64,000 nt of DNA from Roseateles_B sp051857535 (GTDB lineage Bacteria; Pseudomonadota; Gammaproteobacteria; Burkholderiales; Burkholderiaceae_C), in assembly GCF_051857535.1 (NCBI RefSeq), contig NZ_JBPZGY010000002.1, forward strand, positions 1 to 64,000, given 5' to 3'. Shown in pieces: positions 25,490-35,495 of the stretch; position 1 is the first letter of the stretch; each line of letters starts with the position of its first letter. Below the pieces are notes generated by a model. The model saw only the letters and a program-made list of their open reading frames with translations, did no database searches and was not told the origin of the DNA. Made by a program: the position numbers and the translations under genes.

Positions 25490-25828
25490 ATGAAACTCAT
25501 CACCGCCGTCATCAAGCCCTTCAAGCTGGACGAGGTCCGCGAGGCGCTCAGCGCCATCGGCGTGCAGGGCCTCACCGTTACCGAGGTCAAGGGCTTTGGC
25601 CGCCAGAAGGGCCACACCGAGCTCTACCGCGGCGCCGAGTACGTCGTCGACTTCCTGCCCAAGGTCAAGGTCGAGGCGGCCGTGGATGACGCGGTCGTGG
25701 ACCAGGTCATCGAAGCCATCGAGAACTCGGCCCGCACCGGCAAGATCGGTGACGGGAAGATCTTCGTCTCGCCCCTGGACCAGGTCGTGCGCATCCGGAC
25801 CGGCGAGACCGGCAAAGACGCGCTTTGA
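25490..25828 (+). CDS. glnK: PII nitrogen regulatory protein GlnK
   Basis: The 112-residue protein is a full-length PII protein. Tyr51, the uridylylation site, is in ELYRGAEYVVDF; the T-loop start TEVKGFGRQKGH and C-terminal GKIGDGKIFV are intact. PII trimers bind ATP/ADP and 2-oxoglutarate, and GlnK plugs the AmtB channel when ammonium is plentiful. It lies 32 bp upstream of amtB in the same operon behind the sigma-54 promoter, which marks it as GlnK rather than GlnB. Confidence 0.95.
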   Translation: MKLITAVIKPFKLDEVREALSAIGVQGLTVTEVKGFGRQKGHTELYRGAEYVVDFLPKVKVEAAVDDAVVDQVIEAIENSARTGKIGDGKIFVSPLDQVVRIRTGETGKDAL

Positions 25829-25860
25829 GCACCGCAACAAGACATCGTTGGAGTGATCCC

Positions 25861-27393
25861 ATGAAGAAACTGCTTGCCTCCCTGGCCCTCGCCGCGGCGG
25901 TCTTCGCCCCGGGCGCCTGGGCCCAGGACGCTGCCTCGGCCCCGGCCGCAGCGGCCTCCGTCGCCGCCGTGGCCGCTGCGCCTGACGCGGCGCCGGCCTC
26001 GGCCCCTGTCGCTGCCGCCGCTTCCGCTCCGGCCGAAGCGGCCTCGGCGCCGGCCCCCACGCCCAACAAGGGCGACACGACGTGGATGATGCTGTCCACC
26101 CTGCTGGTCATCATGATGACGGTGCCAGGTCTTGCCCTGTTCTACGGCGGCCTGGTCCGCAGCAAGAACATGCTGTCGGTGCTGATGCAGGTGATGGTCA
26201 CCTTCTCGCTGATCGTGGTGCTGTGGGTGCTGTACGGCTACAGCTTCGCCTTCACCGAGGGCAATGCCTTCATCGGCGGCACGGACCGGCTCTTCATGAA
26301 GGGCATCTGGGACAACGTCGCCGGCACCTTCTCCAATGCCGCCACCTTCAGCAAGGGCGTGGTGATCCCGGAGATCGTGTTCGCCGCCTTCCAGGCCACC
26401 TTTGCCGGCATCACGGCCTGCCTGATCGTGGGCGCCTTTGCAGAGCGCATCAAGTTCTCGGCCGTGCTCGCGTTCATGACGATCTGGTTCACCTTCAGCT
26501 ACCTGCCCATCGCGCACATGGTCTGGTTCTGGATGGGGCCTGATGCCTACACCGCCGCAAGCGTCGTCGATGAGATGAACGGCAAGGCCGGCCTGATCTG
26601 GCAGTGGGGCGCGCTGGACTTCGCCGGCGGCACCGTGGTGCACATCAACGCTGCCGTGGCCGGCCTGGTGGGCGCCTACATGGTCGGCAAGCGCGTCGGC
26701 TACGGCCGCGAGGCCTTCACGCCGCACAGCCTGACGCTGACCATGGTCGGTGCCTCGCTGCTGTGGGTGGGCTGGTTCGGCTTCAACGCCGGCTCTGCCC
26801 TGGAAGCCAACGGCTTCGCCGCCCTGGCCTTCATCAACACCTTCGTTGCAACGGCCGCTGCCGTGCTGGCCTGGAGCGTGGGCGAAGCGCTGCACAAGGG
26901 CAAGGCCTCGATGCTGGGTGCCGCCTCCGGTGCCGTCGCCGGCCTGGTGGCCATCACCCCGGCTGCGGGCAACGTGGGCGTCGGAGGCGCCCTGGTGATT
27001 GGCGTGGTCGCCGGCTTCGCCTGCCTGTGGGGCGTCTCCGGCCTGAAGAAGCTGCTGGGTGCCGACGACTCGCTGGACGTGTTCGGCGTGCACGGCGTGG
27101 GCGGCATCGTGGGTGCCCTGCTGACCGGCGTGTTCAACTCGCCCGCCTTGGGCGGCCCCAGCGCCGTGGGCGACTGGGTCACGGCCTCGATGATCGCGCC
27201 GGATGCCTACAGCATCGCCGGCCAGGTCTGGACGCAGGCCAAGGCCGTGGGCGTGACCATCGTCTGGTCGGCCGTGGTGTCCGTGATCGCCTACAAGGTC
27301 GTGGACTTGACCATCGGCCTGCGCGTCTCCGAAGAGGAAGAGCGCGAGGGCCTGGACATCAGCTCGCACGGCGAGACGGCGTACCACAAGTGA
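25861..27393 (+). CDS. amtB: ammonium transporter AmtB
   Basis: The 510-residue protein has a signal peptide (MKKLLASLALAAAVFAPGAWA), an Ala/Pro-rich periplasmic stretch of ~60 residues, and then the 11-helix channel. Family marks include GLALFYGGLVRSKNMLS, IAHMVWFWMG, DFAGGTVVHINAAVAGLVGA with a pore His, and DVFGVHGVGGIVGALLTG with another. It forms trimers that conduct ammonia/ammonium and is gated by the upstream glnK product. The Ala/Pro stretch between signal peptide and helix 1 is longer than in E. coli AmtB. Confidence 0.95.
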   Translation: MKKLLASLALAAAVFAPGAWAQDAASAPAAAASVAAVAAAPDAAPASAPVAAAASAPAEAASAPAPTPNKGDTTWMMLSTLLVIMMTVPGLALFYGGLVRSKNMLSVLMQVMVTFSLIVVLWVLYGYSFAFTEGNAFIGGTDRLFMKGIWDNVAGTFSNAATFSKGVVIPEIVFAAFQATFAGITACLIVGAFAERIKFSAVLAFMTIWFTFSYLPIAHMVWFWMGPDAYTAASVVDEMNGKAGLIWQWGALDFAGGTVVHINAAVAGLVGAYMVGKRVGYGREAFTPHSLTLTMVGASLLWVGWFGFNAGSALEANGFAALAFINTFVATAAAVLAWSVGEALHKGKASMLGAASGAVAGLVAITPAAGNVGVGGALVIGVVAGFACLWGVSGLKKLLGADDSLDVFGVHGVGGIVGALLTGVFNSPALGGPSAVGDWVTASMIAPDAYSIAGQVWTQAKAVGVTIVWSAVVSVIAYKVVDLTIGLRVSEEEEREGLDISSHGETAYHK

Positions 27394-27436
27394 TCGCCGC
27401 ACTGCCGGTCCTCCCGACCGGCAGGCGCGCAAAGGG

Positions 27437-27462
27437 AAAGCCGCCCGAGGGCGGCTTTTCTC
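27437..27462 (+). terminator. rho-independent terminator after amtB
   Basis: AAAGCCGCC-CGAG-GGCGGCTTTT forms a stem of up to nine pairs with a four-base loop and a short T tail, 44 bp after the amtB stop. The A/T flanks make it usable in both directions, which would also serve the convergent gene ending at 27,479. Confidence 0.8.
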
Positions 27463-27478
27463 ATGGGGCGACGCGGCC

Positions 27479-29152
27479 TCAAAGCGGCTTGCGCTCCAGC
27501 GTCCAGTCCTTGGCGCCGGGCGCGCGGCCGTAGATCAGGCCTTCGGGGTTCATGAAGAGCAGGGTGTCGTCCACCTCGCTGGCGAACAGCGCGGAGGCGG
27601 GCGTGGGCGTCTCGTCGCTGAGCGTCGTCCAGGGCGCCGCATCGCCGCTGCGCTGCATGAGGGCGGTGGAGAACACGAAGGCGCCCTGGCCGCAGGCGTT
27701 GTAGGCCTGGCCCTTGAGGCCGTAGGCCGCGGTGATCAGCTTCATGCAGCCCATCTCGTCCCGCGTCCAGGTGGCGCCCTGGTCGCGGCTGACGTAGACC
27801 TTGTTCTTGCTGTAGGCGAACAGGCTGCCATTGCGCAGGGCCGTGGCGCCGCGGGGTTCGTCGAAGGGGGTCTTGGTCCGCGTCCAGCTCTCGTCCTTCA
27901 GGTTCAGGCTGTTCACGAAGCCGTTGGAGGTGACCATCACGTAGCGGCCACCGATCACCCAGCCGCTGGCGGTCAGCGAGGGGGTGCGGAAGAAGGTGGC
28001 GAGGGGCAGCTTGACCTCCTCGCGGGCGTTGACCTCGCGGCGCAGCTCCGTCCAGGGCCCCTGCTGCAGGTCTGATGTGCCGTAGAGCACGGCATCGAAA
28101 CCCTCGATGGCCAGCAGGAAGAAGCGCTTGTCCTGGCGGGCGAGGTTGACGATCAGGCCGTGCGTGGGCGCGCTGATGGCCTGCCAGGACTTGCCGCCGT
28201 CGGTGGTCTGCATCAGCAGGCCTTCCTCGCCGGCGGCCAGGATGTGCTGGCGGCTGTCCGCCAGCAGCGCCGTGATCTCGCGGGTGTCCCCGGTGTCCAG
28301 CCGCTGCCAGCTGCCCTGGGGCTCGCGCACCAGCAGCTGGCCCAGATTGCTGCCGGCCAGCACCTCGCCGCTGTCCAGCATCCGGGTGGCGTTGAAAGCG
28401 TAGGTGCTGCTGCGCGCCATGGACAGGCGCTTCTGCGGGTCGGTCTCGGCCTTCCAGGCCTGGATGGCCTCGGTGGCCGAGGCCTTCTCGATCAAGGCCT
28501 GGATGACGCCCAGCGTGGCCGTGCCGACGACCGAGGTCATGCGGGAGTTGCTGAGCACGTAGGTGCGCCCCTGCAGGGCCTGGCTGGCCCGGGCGGCCAC
28601 CTCGTTGCCCACGCAGGGCCGGACCGGTGCATGCTCGGCCTGCGCCTGGTAGAGGGTCGGGTAGTTCAGTCTCACGCGCTCGATCTGCGGCGCATCGAAG
28701 CCGTCGCACAGGATGGTGTAGCCCTGGTTGCCGGTGGGCTGGTAGATGAGCGTGCCCAGGCTAGTCACGGTCTGTGGCCGGACCTCGAACTCCGCGATCA
28801 CGCCCTGCAGGTCGGCGCCCACCCGGGTCGGCGTGCGCGGCGAGACCATGTGCAGCAGGCGGTACTTCCCGGCCGGCAGCACGGCCTCGAAGACCTGGCT
28901 GCTGTTGTTGCCGCCCGCCTTGTCGGCCTTGATCTCGACTTCACGCTTGCTGGCGTCCTGCAGGGTCAGCGTCTCCCACTGGTTGAAGTAGAGAAAGGTC
29001 CCGCGGCTGGTGCTGGAGGCGTTGGTCAGGACACGGGCGGTGAACAGACCGGCATCGGCGGGGACGTCGGCGGCATGGCCAGCCAGCGGCGACAGCAGCA
29101 AGGCGAGTCGCCCCAGTTCACGGACGAGTGGGCGGAGTGAGGGCAGACGCAT
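27479..29152 (-). CDS. exported beta-propeller (BNR/YCF48-like) protein
   Basis: The 557-residue protein has a signal peptide (LGRLALLLSPLAGHA near residues 14-27). The N-terminal ~130 residues are beta-rich and unassigned; from about residue 200 on it shows Asp-box-like repeats such as TTDGGKSWQAIS and SRDQGATWTRDE, typical of sialidase-type or YCF48/Hcf136-like propellers. No sialidase active-site set is evident, so a binding role is more likely than catalysis. It converges with amtB and stands alone. Confidence 0.7.
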   Translation of the reverse strand: MRLPSLRPLVRELGRLALLLSPLAGHAADVPADAGLFTARVLTNASSTSRGTFLYFNQWETLTLQDASKREVEIKADKAGGNNSSQVFEAVLPAGKYRLLHMVSPRTPTRVGADLQGVIAEFEVRPQTVTSLGTLIYQPTGNQGYTILCDGFDAPQIERVRLNYPTLYQAQAEHAPVRPCVGNEVAARASQALQGRTYVLSNSRMTSVVGTATLGVIQALIEKASATEAIQAWKAETDPQKRLSMARSSTYAFNATRMLDSGEVLAGSNLGQLLVREPQGSWQRLDTGDTREITALLADSRQHILAAGEEGLLMQTTDGGKSWQAISAPTHGLIVNLARQDKRFFLLAIEGFDAVLYGTSDLQQGPWTELRREVNAREEVKLPLATFFRTPSLTASGWVIGGRYVMVTSNGFVNSLNLKDESWTRTKTPFDEPRGATALRNGSLFAYSKNKVYVSRDQGATWTRDEMGCMKLITAAYGLKGQAYNACGQGAFVFSTALMQRSGDAAPWTTLSDETPTPASALFASEVDDTLLFMNPEGLIYGRAPGAKDWTLERKPL

Positions 29153-29256
29153 GGTGTGGGGCTCGGGCAGGGCCGCTGAATCGAGGGTGGCGGGATTCTA
29201 GGAACGGGGGCTGGTCCTGCCGCGAGTCACGCACTGATGTGGGCGTCGGGTATGCC

Positions 29257-29640
29257 CTAGGGGCTGGACTTGTGCTTGAGCAGGGCGCCCAGCAGCTCCG
29301 ACAGCTTGGCCGGGCTGAAGGGCTTGGGCAGGAAGTAGTCAGCACCAGCCGTGCGGGCGGCCTCGTGGTCGGCCGAGGCCGCCTTGGCGGTCAGCATCAC
29401 GATGATGGTCTTGGCGGTGCCGGGTGCTGCGCGGACCTGGCGGCACAGCTCCAGGCCGTCCATGCCGCCGGGCATCATCATGTCCAGCAGGACCATGTCG
29501 GGGTGCCAGCTCAGGATCTGGTCCAGTCCGGCCTGGCCGTTGGCGGCTTCGCGGATCTCGTAGTCGTCGTCCTCCAGGGCCCAACGGATCAGGCGGCGGA
29601 TGTCGGCCTGGTCTTCAACGATCAGCAGTTTGGCAGGCAT
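29257..29640 (-). CDS. single-domain response regulator
   Basis: The 127-residue protein is a lone receiver domain: acidic pocket ED (9-10) in LLIVEDQADIRRLI, phosphoacceptor Asp in MVLLDMMMPGGMDG, Thr/Ser in IIVMLTAKA and Lys in YFLPKPFSPAKL. There is no output domain, so it acts by protein contact, for instance with a histidine kinase or the motility machinery. The start at 29,640 gives the canonical N-terminus. No kinase gene is adjacent. Confidence 0.9.
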   Translation of the reverse strand: MPAKLLIVEDQADIRRLIRWALEDDDYEIREAANGQAGLDQILSWHPDMVLLDMMMPGGMDGLELCRQVRAAPGTAKTIIVMLTAKAASADHEAARTAGADYFLPKPFSPAKLSELLGALLKHKSSP

Positions 29641-29800
29641 TGTGGGCAGGGCAGCGCAGCATCGACCGTCCAAGCATAGCGCCGCATCTTGCACAAATGG
29701 TGCGTCGCAGGACTTGCATTCGGGCAATACGCCCTCAGTTGCGGCCTCCTAGAATCTCCCTGCCTCACCTTCCTGCCTCGTCAGCCCAGGACTCTGCACC

Positions 29801-31096
29801 ATGGTTCCACATCTCGTCACCGCCCTGAACGGTCCCATCAAGGAACTGGAGCAGCGCATCCTGGAGTCTCTGCCGGCCATCGAGCGCTGGTTCCGCCTGG
29901 AATGGATGGAGCACACGCCGCCCTTCTACAGCTCGGTGGATGTGCGCAATGCCGGCTTCAAGCTGGTCCCGGTGGATACCAACCTCTTCCCCGGCGGCTT
30001 CAACAACATCAACCCGGACCTGCTGCCGCTGTCGGTGCAGGCGGCCATGGCGGCCATCGAGAAGATCTGCCCCGAAGCCAAGAACCTGTTGCTGATCCCC
30101 GAGAACCACACCCGCAACAGTTTCTACCTGCAGCACCTGCAGACCCTGGTGCGCATCTTCACCCAGGCCGGGCTCAATGTGCGCCTGGGCAGCCTGGATG
30201 AAAGCCTCACGGCGACCGCCACCCTGGCCCTGCCGGATGGCGGCAGCCTGGCGCTGGAGCCCCTGGTGCGCAAGCGCGGCCGCCTCGGGCTGAAGGACTT
30301 CGACCCCTGCACCATCCTGCTCAACAACGACCTCTCCGCCGGCATTCCTGCGGTGCTGGAGGGCCTGCACGAGCAGTACTTGCTGCCACCCCTGCATGCA
30401 GGCTGGACGATGCGCCGCAAGTCCCGCCACTTCCAGGCCTACGAGGAGGTGGCCAAGAAGTTTGCCAAGCTGCTGGGCATGGACCCCTGGCTGATCAACC
30501 CGTTGACCGTGGGCGTGCAGGGCCTGGACTTCGCCGAAGGCCAGGGCCTGGAAGCGCTGAAGGACCAGGTCGACCAGGTCCTCACCAAGACGCGGCGCAA
30601 GTACAAGGAATACGGCATCCAGGAGAAGCCGTTCGCCATCGTCAAGCCTGATGCCGGCACCTATGGCATGGGCATCATGACCGTGCGCGATGCCAAGGAG
30701 CTTGAGGAGCTCAACCGCCGCTGCAAGAACAAGATGAGCGTGATCAAGGACGGCCAGCCTGTGCACGAGGTCATCGTGCAGGAAGGCGTGGTGACGCATG
30801 AGCGCGTCAATGAGGCCGTGGCCGAGCCGGTGGTCTGCATGATGGACCGCTATGTGGTGGGCGGCTTCTACCGCGTGCACGCCGACCGCGCTGCGGACGA
30901 AAACCTCAACGCCCCCGGCGCCAGCTACGTGCCCCTGGCCTTTGCCCAGTCCACCCAGTTGCCCAGGCCCGGCGAGACCCCCGGTGCCAGCGCGCCCAAC
31001 CGCTTCTACATGTACGGCGTGATCGCCCGCCTGGGCATGCTGGCGGCCAGCTACGAGCTGGAGGCTACCGACCCCGAGGCCGAGGTCTACGCCTGA
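29801..31096 (+). CDS. gshA: glutamate-cysteine ligase (proteobacterial type)
   Basis: The 431-residue enzyme makes gamma-glutamylcysteine, the first step of glutathione synthesis. The sequence (ERWFRLEWMEHTPPFYSSVD, VPVDTNLFPGGFNNINPDLL, RNSFYLQHLQTLVRIF, KPDAGTYGMGIMTV) is the short family found in beta- and some gammaproteobacteria, unrelated at first sight to E. coli GshA. The start ATG at 29,801 begins at the family's usual N-terminus. The second enzyme, gshB, lies 5.7 kb downstream on the same strand with kup and benE between. Confidence 0.93.
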   Translation: MVPHLVTALNGPIKELEQRILESLPAIERWFRLEWMEHTPPFYSSVDVRNAGFKLVPVDTNLFPGGFNNINPDLLPLSVQAAMAAIEKICPEAKNLLLIPENHTRNSFYLQHLQTLVRIFTQAGLNVRLGSLDESLTATATLALPDGGSLALEPLVRKRGRLGLKDFDPCTILLNNDLSAGIPAVLEGLHEQYLLPPLHAGWTMRRKSRHFQAYEEVAKKFAKLLGMDPWLINPLTVGVQGLDFAEGQGLEALKDQVDQVLTKTRRKYKEYGIQEKPFAIVKPDAGTYGMGIMTVRDAKELEELNRRCKNKMSVIKDGQPVHEVIVQEGVVTHERVNEAVAEPVVCMMDRYVVGGFYRVHADRAADENLNAPGASYVPLAFAQSTQLPRPGETPGASAPNRFYMYGVIARLGMLAASYELEATDPEAEVYA

Positions 31097-31223
31097 GCCT
31101 CCCTGCCCCCGAGGTAGGGGGGCATGCCCAGCTTGCATGGGACAGCCCGGCCCCGGCGGGCTGGCGAGCGCACAATAGGCACTTTTGACTCTTCGGCCTG
31201 ACCTGCGTCAGGCCGTCGCGCCT

Positions 31224-33113
31224 GTGAGCTCGAGCCACGAACAACAACACCGCAGCCCCGGCATCCTCGCCGCCATGACCCTGGGCGCCCTCGGGGTGGT
31301 CTATGGCGACATCGGCACCAGCCCGCTCTACGCCCTCAAGGAAGTCTTCCACGGCGGCCATGTGCCCTTGAATTCTCAGAACATCCTGGGCGTGCTGTCC
31401 CTGCTGTTCTGGACCATGACCATCGTGGTCTCCTTCAAGTACGTGCTGCTGATCCTGCGGGCTGACAACAACGGCGAAGGTGGCCTCATTGCCATGCTGG
31501 CCCTGGCCACCCAGGCCGTGCGCGAGAAGCCGACCCTGCGGCGCGTGCTGATGGGCGTGGGCCTGTTCGGGACGGCCATCTTCTTCGGGGATGCGGTCAT
31601 AACGCCGGCCATGACGGTGCTCGGTGCCGTCGAGGGCATCGACGTCTATGCCCCGCAGTACCACCAGTTCATCGTCCCTATCACCCTGATCGTGCTGGCC
31701 GGTCTCTTCGCTGTGCAGCGCTTCGGCACCGGCGGCGTGGGCAAGGCCTTCGGGCCGGTCATGCTGGTCTGGTTTGCCAGCCTCACCCTGCTGGGGCTGC
31801 CCCAGATTCTGGAGAACCCCAAGGTGCTCGCGGCGGTGAATCCGCTCTATGCCATCGAGTTCTGCATGCACTACGGCTGGGTGGCCTTCGTGGCCCTGGG
31901 CGCGGTGGTGCTGGTGGTCACGGGGGGCGAGGCGCTCTACGCCGACCTCGGCCACTTCGGCAAGCAGCCCATCCGCATCGCCTGGTATGCCATCGTGATG
32001 CCGGCCCTCGTGATCAACTACTTCGGCCAGGGCGCCCTGCTGCTGGAAGACCCGGCAGCCATCAAGAACCCCTTCTACCTGATCGCGCCGTCCTGGGCCG
32101 AGATGCCGCTCTTCGGCCTGGCCACGCTGGCTGCCATCGTGGCCTCGCAGGCCCTGATCACCGCCGCCTTCTCCGTCACCAAGCAGGCAGTGCAGCTGGG
32201 CATCCTGCCGCGTATGCGCATCGTCCACACCTCGGTGCGCGACATCGGCCAGATCTACGTCCCCTTCATCAACTGGATGCTGTTCGGCTTCGTGGTCGTG
32301 GCCGTCGTGATGTTCGGCTCGTCCAGCAAGCTGGCCGGCGCCTATGGCGTGGCGGTGACCATCGACATGACCATCACCACGGTCATGACCTTCTTCGTGA
32401 TCCGCTACGGCTGGAAGTTCCCCCTGGCCTTGTGTGTGGCGGCCACCGGCTTCTTCTTCCTGATCGATGCCACCTTCCTGGCCTCCAACCTGCTGAAGGT
32501 CGCGGCGGGCGGCTGGTTCCCGCTCATGATCGGCATCTGGATGTTTACGCTGATGCTGACCTGGAAGCAGGGCCGCCAGCTGCTGTCCGACAAGCTCCGC
32601 GAGGACGCCATCGACATCAAGGGCTTCCTGGAGGCCGTGTTCCTGAGCCCGCCCCTGCGGGTACCGGGGACCGCGGTGTTCCTGTCGGCCGAGCAGGGCA
32701 TCACGCCCAATGCCCTGCTGCACAACCTCAAGCACAACAAGGTGCTGCACGAGCAGAACCTCTTCGTGACGGTGCGGCACCATGAGAAGCCCTGGATCGG
32801 CTTTGACAGGCGCGTGGAGGTGGAGAGCCTGGGCAACGACTGCTGGCAGGTGACGGTGCACTTCGGCTTCAAGAACGAGCCGGACGTGCCCGAGGCGCTG
32901 AAGCTGCTGGAGGCCCGTGGCGTGCACCTGGACGACATGGAGACGAGCTATTTCCTCTCCCGCGACATCGTCATTCCCACCATCGGTTCCGGCATGGCCC
33001 TGTGGCGCGAGAAGCTCTTTGCGAGCATGCACCGCAATGCGGCGGCGGCGGCCGATTTCCTGCACCTGCCCACCAACCGCATCGTGGAGCTGGGGTCCAA
33101 GGTCGAGATCTGA
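31224..33113 (+). CDS. kup: potassium transporter Kup
   Basis: The 629-residue membrane protein is a K+/H+ symporter of the KUP/HAK family, with about 12 helices up to residue ~470 and a cytoplasmic C-terminal domain. Hallmarks are MTLGALGVVYGDIGTSPLYA and GGLIAMLALA near the N-terminus, GDAVITPAMTVLGAVEGI and TGGEALYADLGHFG. A GTG start at 31,224 gives the usual length; a TTG at 31,185 in frame would add 13 residues. It lies 127 bp after gshA. Confidence 0.94.
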   Translation: MSSSHEQQHRSPGILAAMTLGALGVVYGDIGTSPLYALKEVFHGGHVPLNSQNILGVLSLLFWTMTIVVSFKYVLLILRADNNGEGGLIAMLALATQAVREKPTLRRVLMGVGLFGTAIFFGDAVITPAMTVLGAVEGIDVYAPQYHQFIVPITLIVLAGLFAVQRFGTGGVGKAFGPVMLVWFASLTLLGLPQILENPKVLAAVNPLYAIEFCMHYGWVAFVALGAVVLVVTGGEALYADLGHFGKQPIRIAWYAIVMPALVINYFGQGALLLEDPAAIKNPFYLIAPSWAEMPLFGLATLAAIVASQALITAAFSVTKQAVQLGILPRMRIVHTSVRDIGQIYVPFINWMLFGFVVVAVVMFGSSSKLAGAYGVAVTIDMTITTVMTFFVIRYGWKFPLALCVAATGFFFLIDATFLASNLLKVAAGGWFPLMIGIWMFTLMLTWKQGRQLLSDKLREDAIDIKGFLEAVFLSPPLRVPGTAVFLSAEQGITPNALLHNLKHNKVLHEQNLFVTVRHHEKPWIGFDRRVEVESLGNDCWQVTVHFGFKNEPDVPEALKLLEARGVHLDDMETSYFLSRDIVIPTIGSGMALWREKLFASMHRNAAAAADFLHLPTNRIVELGSKVEI

Positions 33114-33131
33114 TCCGGGATCCGGGCCGGC

Positions 33132-35495
33132 TCACAGGCCGGGCGCCGGCTCCTCGGGCTTGATCGGTGGCGCCATGCGGGGCAGGCTGAGCGTGAAGAC
33201 GGTGCCGGCCCCCGGCTGGCTGTGCACCTGCAGCCGGCCGCCCAGCACCTTGTGCACGAGGCGGTCCACGATCACCATTCCCAGGCCCATGCCACCGGCG
33301 CTCAGCCGGGTGCTGAAGAAGGGCTTGAAGAGCTGCTCCAGCGTGGCCTGGTCCATGCCGCGACCGTTGTCGCTGATCCGGCATTGCACCTGCTCGCCGT
33401 TGGCTTCGGCCTGGATGCGCACCTCGCCGACCTGCTCCTTCTCGAAGGCATGCAGCAGGGCATTGTTCACCAGATTGATCAGCACCTGGCCCAGCGGGCC
33501 GGGGTAGCTGTCCATCTGGATGCCCTCCGGGATGTCGAGCACCACCTGGTGCTGCTGCAGCCGCAGGGTGGGGGACAGCGAGCTGATCAGCTCGCCCACC
33601 ATCTGGCTGAGATCGAAGCTGCGGCGCTGGGCGCTGGCCTGGTCGGCCGCCACCTGGCGCACCTCCCCGATCAGGCCCACCGCGCGCTGCACGTTTCGGC
33701 TGATGAGCTCGGCATGCTCGGCACTGTGGCGCAGAAAGGCGTCCAGCTCTGCGCGGCGCAGCCCGCCCTGGGTGATCCGGGCCTGGAACTGCTGGGCTTC
33801 CGTGCGCAAGGACTCGCTGCAGACCAGGGCGTTGCTCATGGGCGAGCTGAGTTCATGTGCCACGCCCGTGATCAGGGCGTCCAGCGTGGCGCGCTGCTGC
33901 GCCTGCGCCAGGGCCTCGCGCGATTCGCGCAGGGATTCCATGGCCTCGGCCAGGGCCTCGCCTCGCTCGACCACCCGGGCCTCCAGCGTGGCGTTGAGCT
34001 CCAGCACGCGGGCCTCCGCGGCCTTGCGGTCGGCGATGTCTACCATGGTGCCGGCGATGAGCTGGGCGCGGCCCTGGGCGTCCCGGCGCATGACCTGGCC
34101 CCGCGAGTGGATCCATCGCCAGGTGCCGGGCTTGCAACGGTGCCGGTACTCCACGTCGTAGGCTGGCGCTTCGCCGCGCAGATGGCGGCGCAAGGCGTCT
34201 CGCACGCGGGGCAGGTCCTCAGGATGGCAGTCGTCCTTCCAGTCATAGCCCGGGCTGGGCTGGAACTCGCCGACCGCGTAACCCAGAAGGGTCTGCCAGC
34301 GCTCGTTCACATGGGTTTCGCCGGTGATCAGGTCGTGCTCCCAGGTCGCTGCCTGGGTGCCGTCAATCACATGCTGCAGGCGTTCGCGCTCCTGGGCCAG
34401 TTGCTGATGGGCCCGTGCGGTGCGACGGCGCTCGGCCAGGGCGCGCCAGAGGGCGGCGCTGAAGAGCAGAGTGCCGGCGATGCCCGCCAGCAGGCCTGCC
34501 AGTGGACGCTTGTGCTGGCCTGCGTCGATGAACTCCGGCAGGGGCTGCAGCAGCAGGGTCCAGGGTTGGCCGGCGATGTCCACGCCGAAGCGCTGCTGCA
34601 GGGCGTGCGCCGGCCCGGTGTCCGCCGGCGGCAATGCCGTCCCGCTCTCCGACGCCTGGCTGGTGAAGCGCACCGGTGCTTGCTCCCCACTGCCCTCCAT
34701 GGCCCACAGTCCCATGCCGCCCTGGCGCGCGCGGTCCACCGCCGGGGCCAGCAGCAGCGGCAGTTCCACGACCGCGGCCAGATAGCCGCGCAGACGCGGG
34801 CTGCTGCTGTCCGGCATGGTGTCGAAGACGGGCGAGGAGATCGCGAAGCCCCAGGAGCGACGCGCGCCGATGTCGTCCCTGATCACCGCAAAGCTGCTGG
34901 AGGCCACGGGCCGACGCTGTGCCGCGGAAACCAGCTTGGAGCTCATGCGCAGCGGGTCCGGCGCCAGGTCGAAGCCCAGGGGCGACTGGCCCGTCGGCCA
35001 GCCATACAGCACCGGCACATAGCTGTCCCGCTCAGGCGCTGCTTGCCAGCCCCGGCCGCCAGCGCTGGGCTCGCGGATCTCGAAGCCGGCCAGGCCATCG
35101 GCCCGGGCATCCTGCTCCAGCTGCCGGCGCTCGGCGGCCCCGTTCACCAGGGGCTGCCATTCGATCAGGGTCCGAGGTGGCAGCGAGGACGACAGCTCCC
35201 GGGCGAACTGCTGGAAGGCGGGCAGGCGCAGTGGCCTGTGGGTGCTCACCAGCAGGGCGGCGCTGCGGCTGGCTTCGACCAGGCGGGCGAGCGTCAACTC
35301 CACCTCCAGGCGCACCGGCTCGGCCATGGCCTGCGCGCGCTTCATCGCATGCAGCTGCTCTGCTTCGGTCAGCGCCTGGTACGCCCAGGTGCTGGCGGCC
35401 AGGCCGAGACCCAGGGCAAGGGCCAGGAGCAGCAGGTCGCCGGACCGGCCCACCGGGCGGTGCGGCGCAGACGAGTCGTGGATAGATTCGCTCAT
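33132..35495 (-). CDS. CHASE-PAS sensor histidine kinase
   Basis: The ~787-residue protein has a membrane segment at ~20-40, a periplasmic CHASE-like domain (~60-310), a second membrane segment (LLAGIAGTLLFSAALW), a PAS/PAC domain (TWEHDLITGETHVNERW to VDIADRKAAE), a coiled coil and a kinase core. The phospho-His is in ITGVAHELSSPMSNAL; the ATPase has VLINLVNNALLHA, SDNGRGMD and GMGLGMVIV. The H-box belongs to the large-loop (HWE-unlike, MHYT/PAS-associated) type seen in many betaproteobacterial kinases. ATG 35,510 is an alternative start. No response regulator is adjacent; the gene converges with kup and diverges from benE. Confidence 0.88.
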   Translation of the reverse strand: MSESIHDSSAPHRPVGRSGDLLLLALALGLGLAASTWAYQALTEAEQLHAMKRAQAMAEPVRLEVELTLARLVEASRSAALLVSTHRPLRLPAFQQFARELSSSLPPRTLIEWQPLVNGAAERRQLEQDARADGLAGFEIREPSAGGRGWQAAPERDSYVPVLYGWPTGQSPLGFDLAPDPLRMSSKLVSAAQRRPVASSSFAVIRDDIGARRSWGFAISSPVFDTMPDSSSPRLRGYLAAVVELPLLLAPAVDRARQGGMGLWAMEGSGEQAPVRFTSQASESGTALPPADTGPAHALQQRFGVDIAGQPWTLLLQPLPEFIDAGQHKRPLAGLLAGIAGTLLFSAALWRALAERRRTARAHQQLAQERERLQHVIDGTQAATWEHDLITGETHVNERWQTLLGYAVGEFQPSPGYDWKDDCHPEDLPRVRDALRRHLRGEAPAYDVEYRHRCKPGTWRWIHSRGQVMRRDAQGRAQLIAGTMVDIADRKAAEARVLELNATLEARVVERGEALAEAMESLRESREALAQAQQRATLDALITGVAHELSSPMSNALVCSESLRTEAQQFQARITQGGLRRAELDAFLRHSAEHAELISRNVQRAVGLIGEVRQVAADQASAQRRSFDLSQMVGELISSLSPTLRLQQHQVVLDIPEGIQMDSYPGPLGQVLINLVNNALLHAFEKEQVGEVRIQAEANGEQVQCRISDNGRGMDQATLEQLFKPFFSTRLSAGGMGLGMVIVDRLVHKVLGGRLQVHSQPGAGTVFTLSLPRMAPPIKPEEPAPGL

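Noticed and set aside
31143..31163. Hairpin CAGCCCG/CGGGCTG between gshA and kup as a terminator
   Set aside because: Stem is present but no T tract; too weak to call.
31065..33065. 666-codon open frame antisense to kup
   Set aside because: It is a His/Gln/Gly-rich shadow frame typical of high-GC coding DNA; kup on the other strand is certain.
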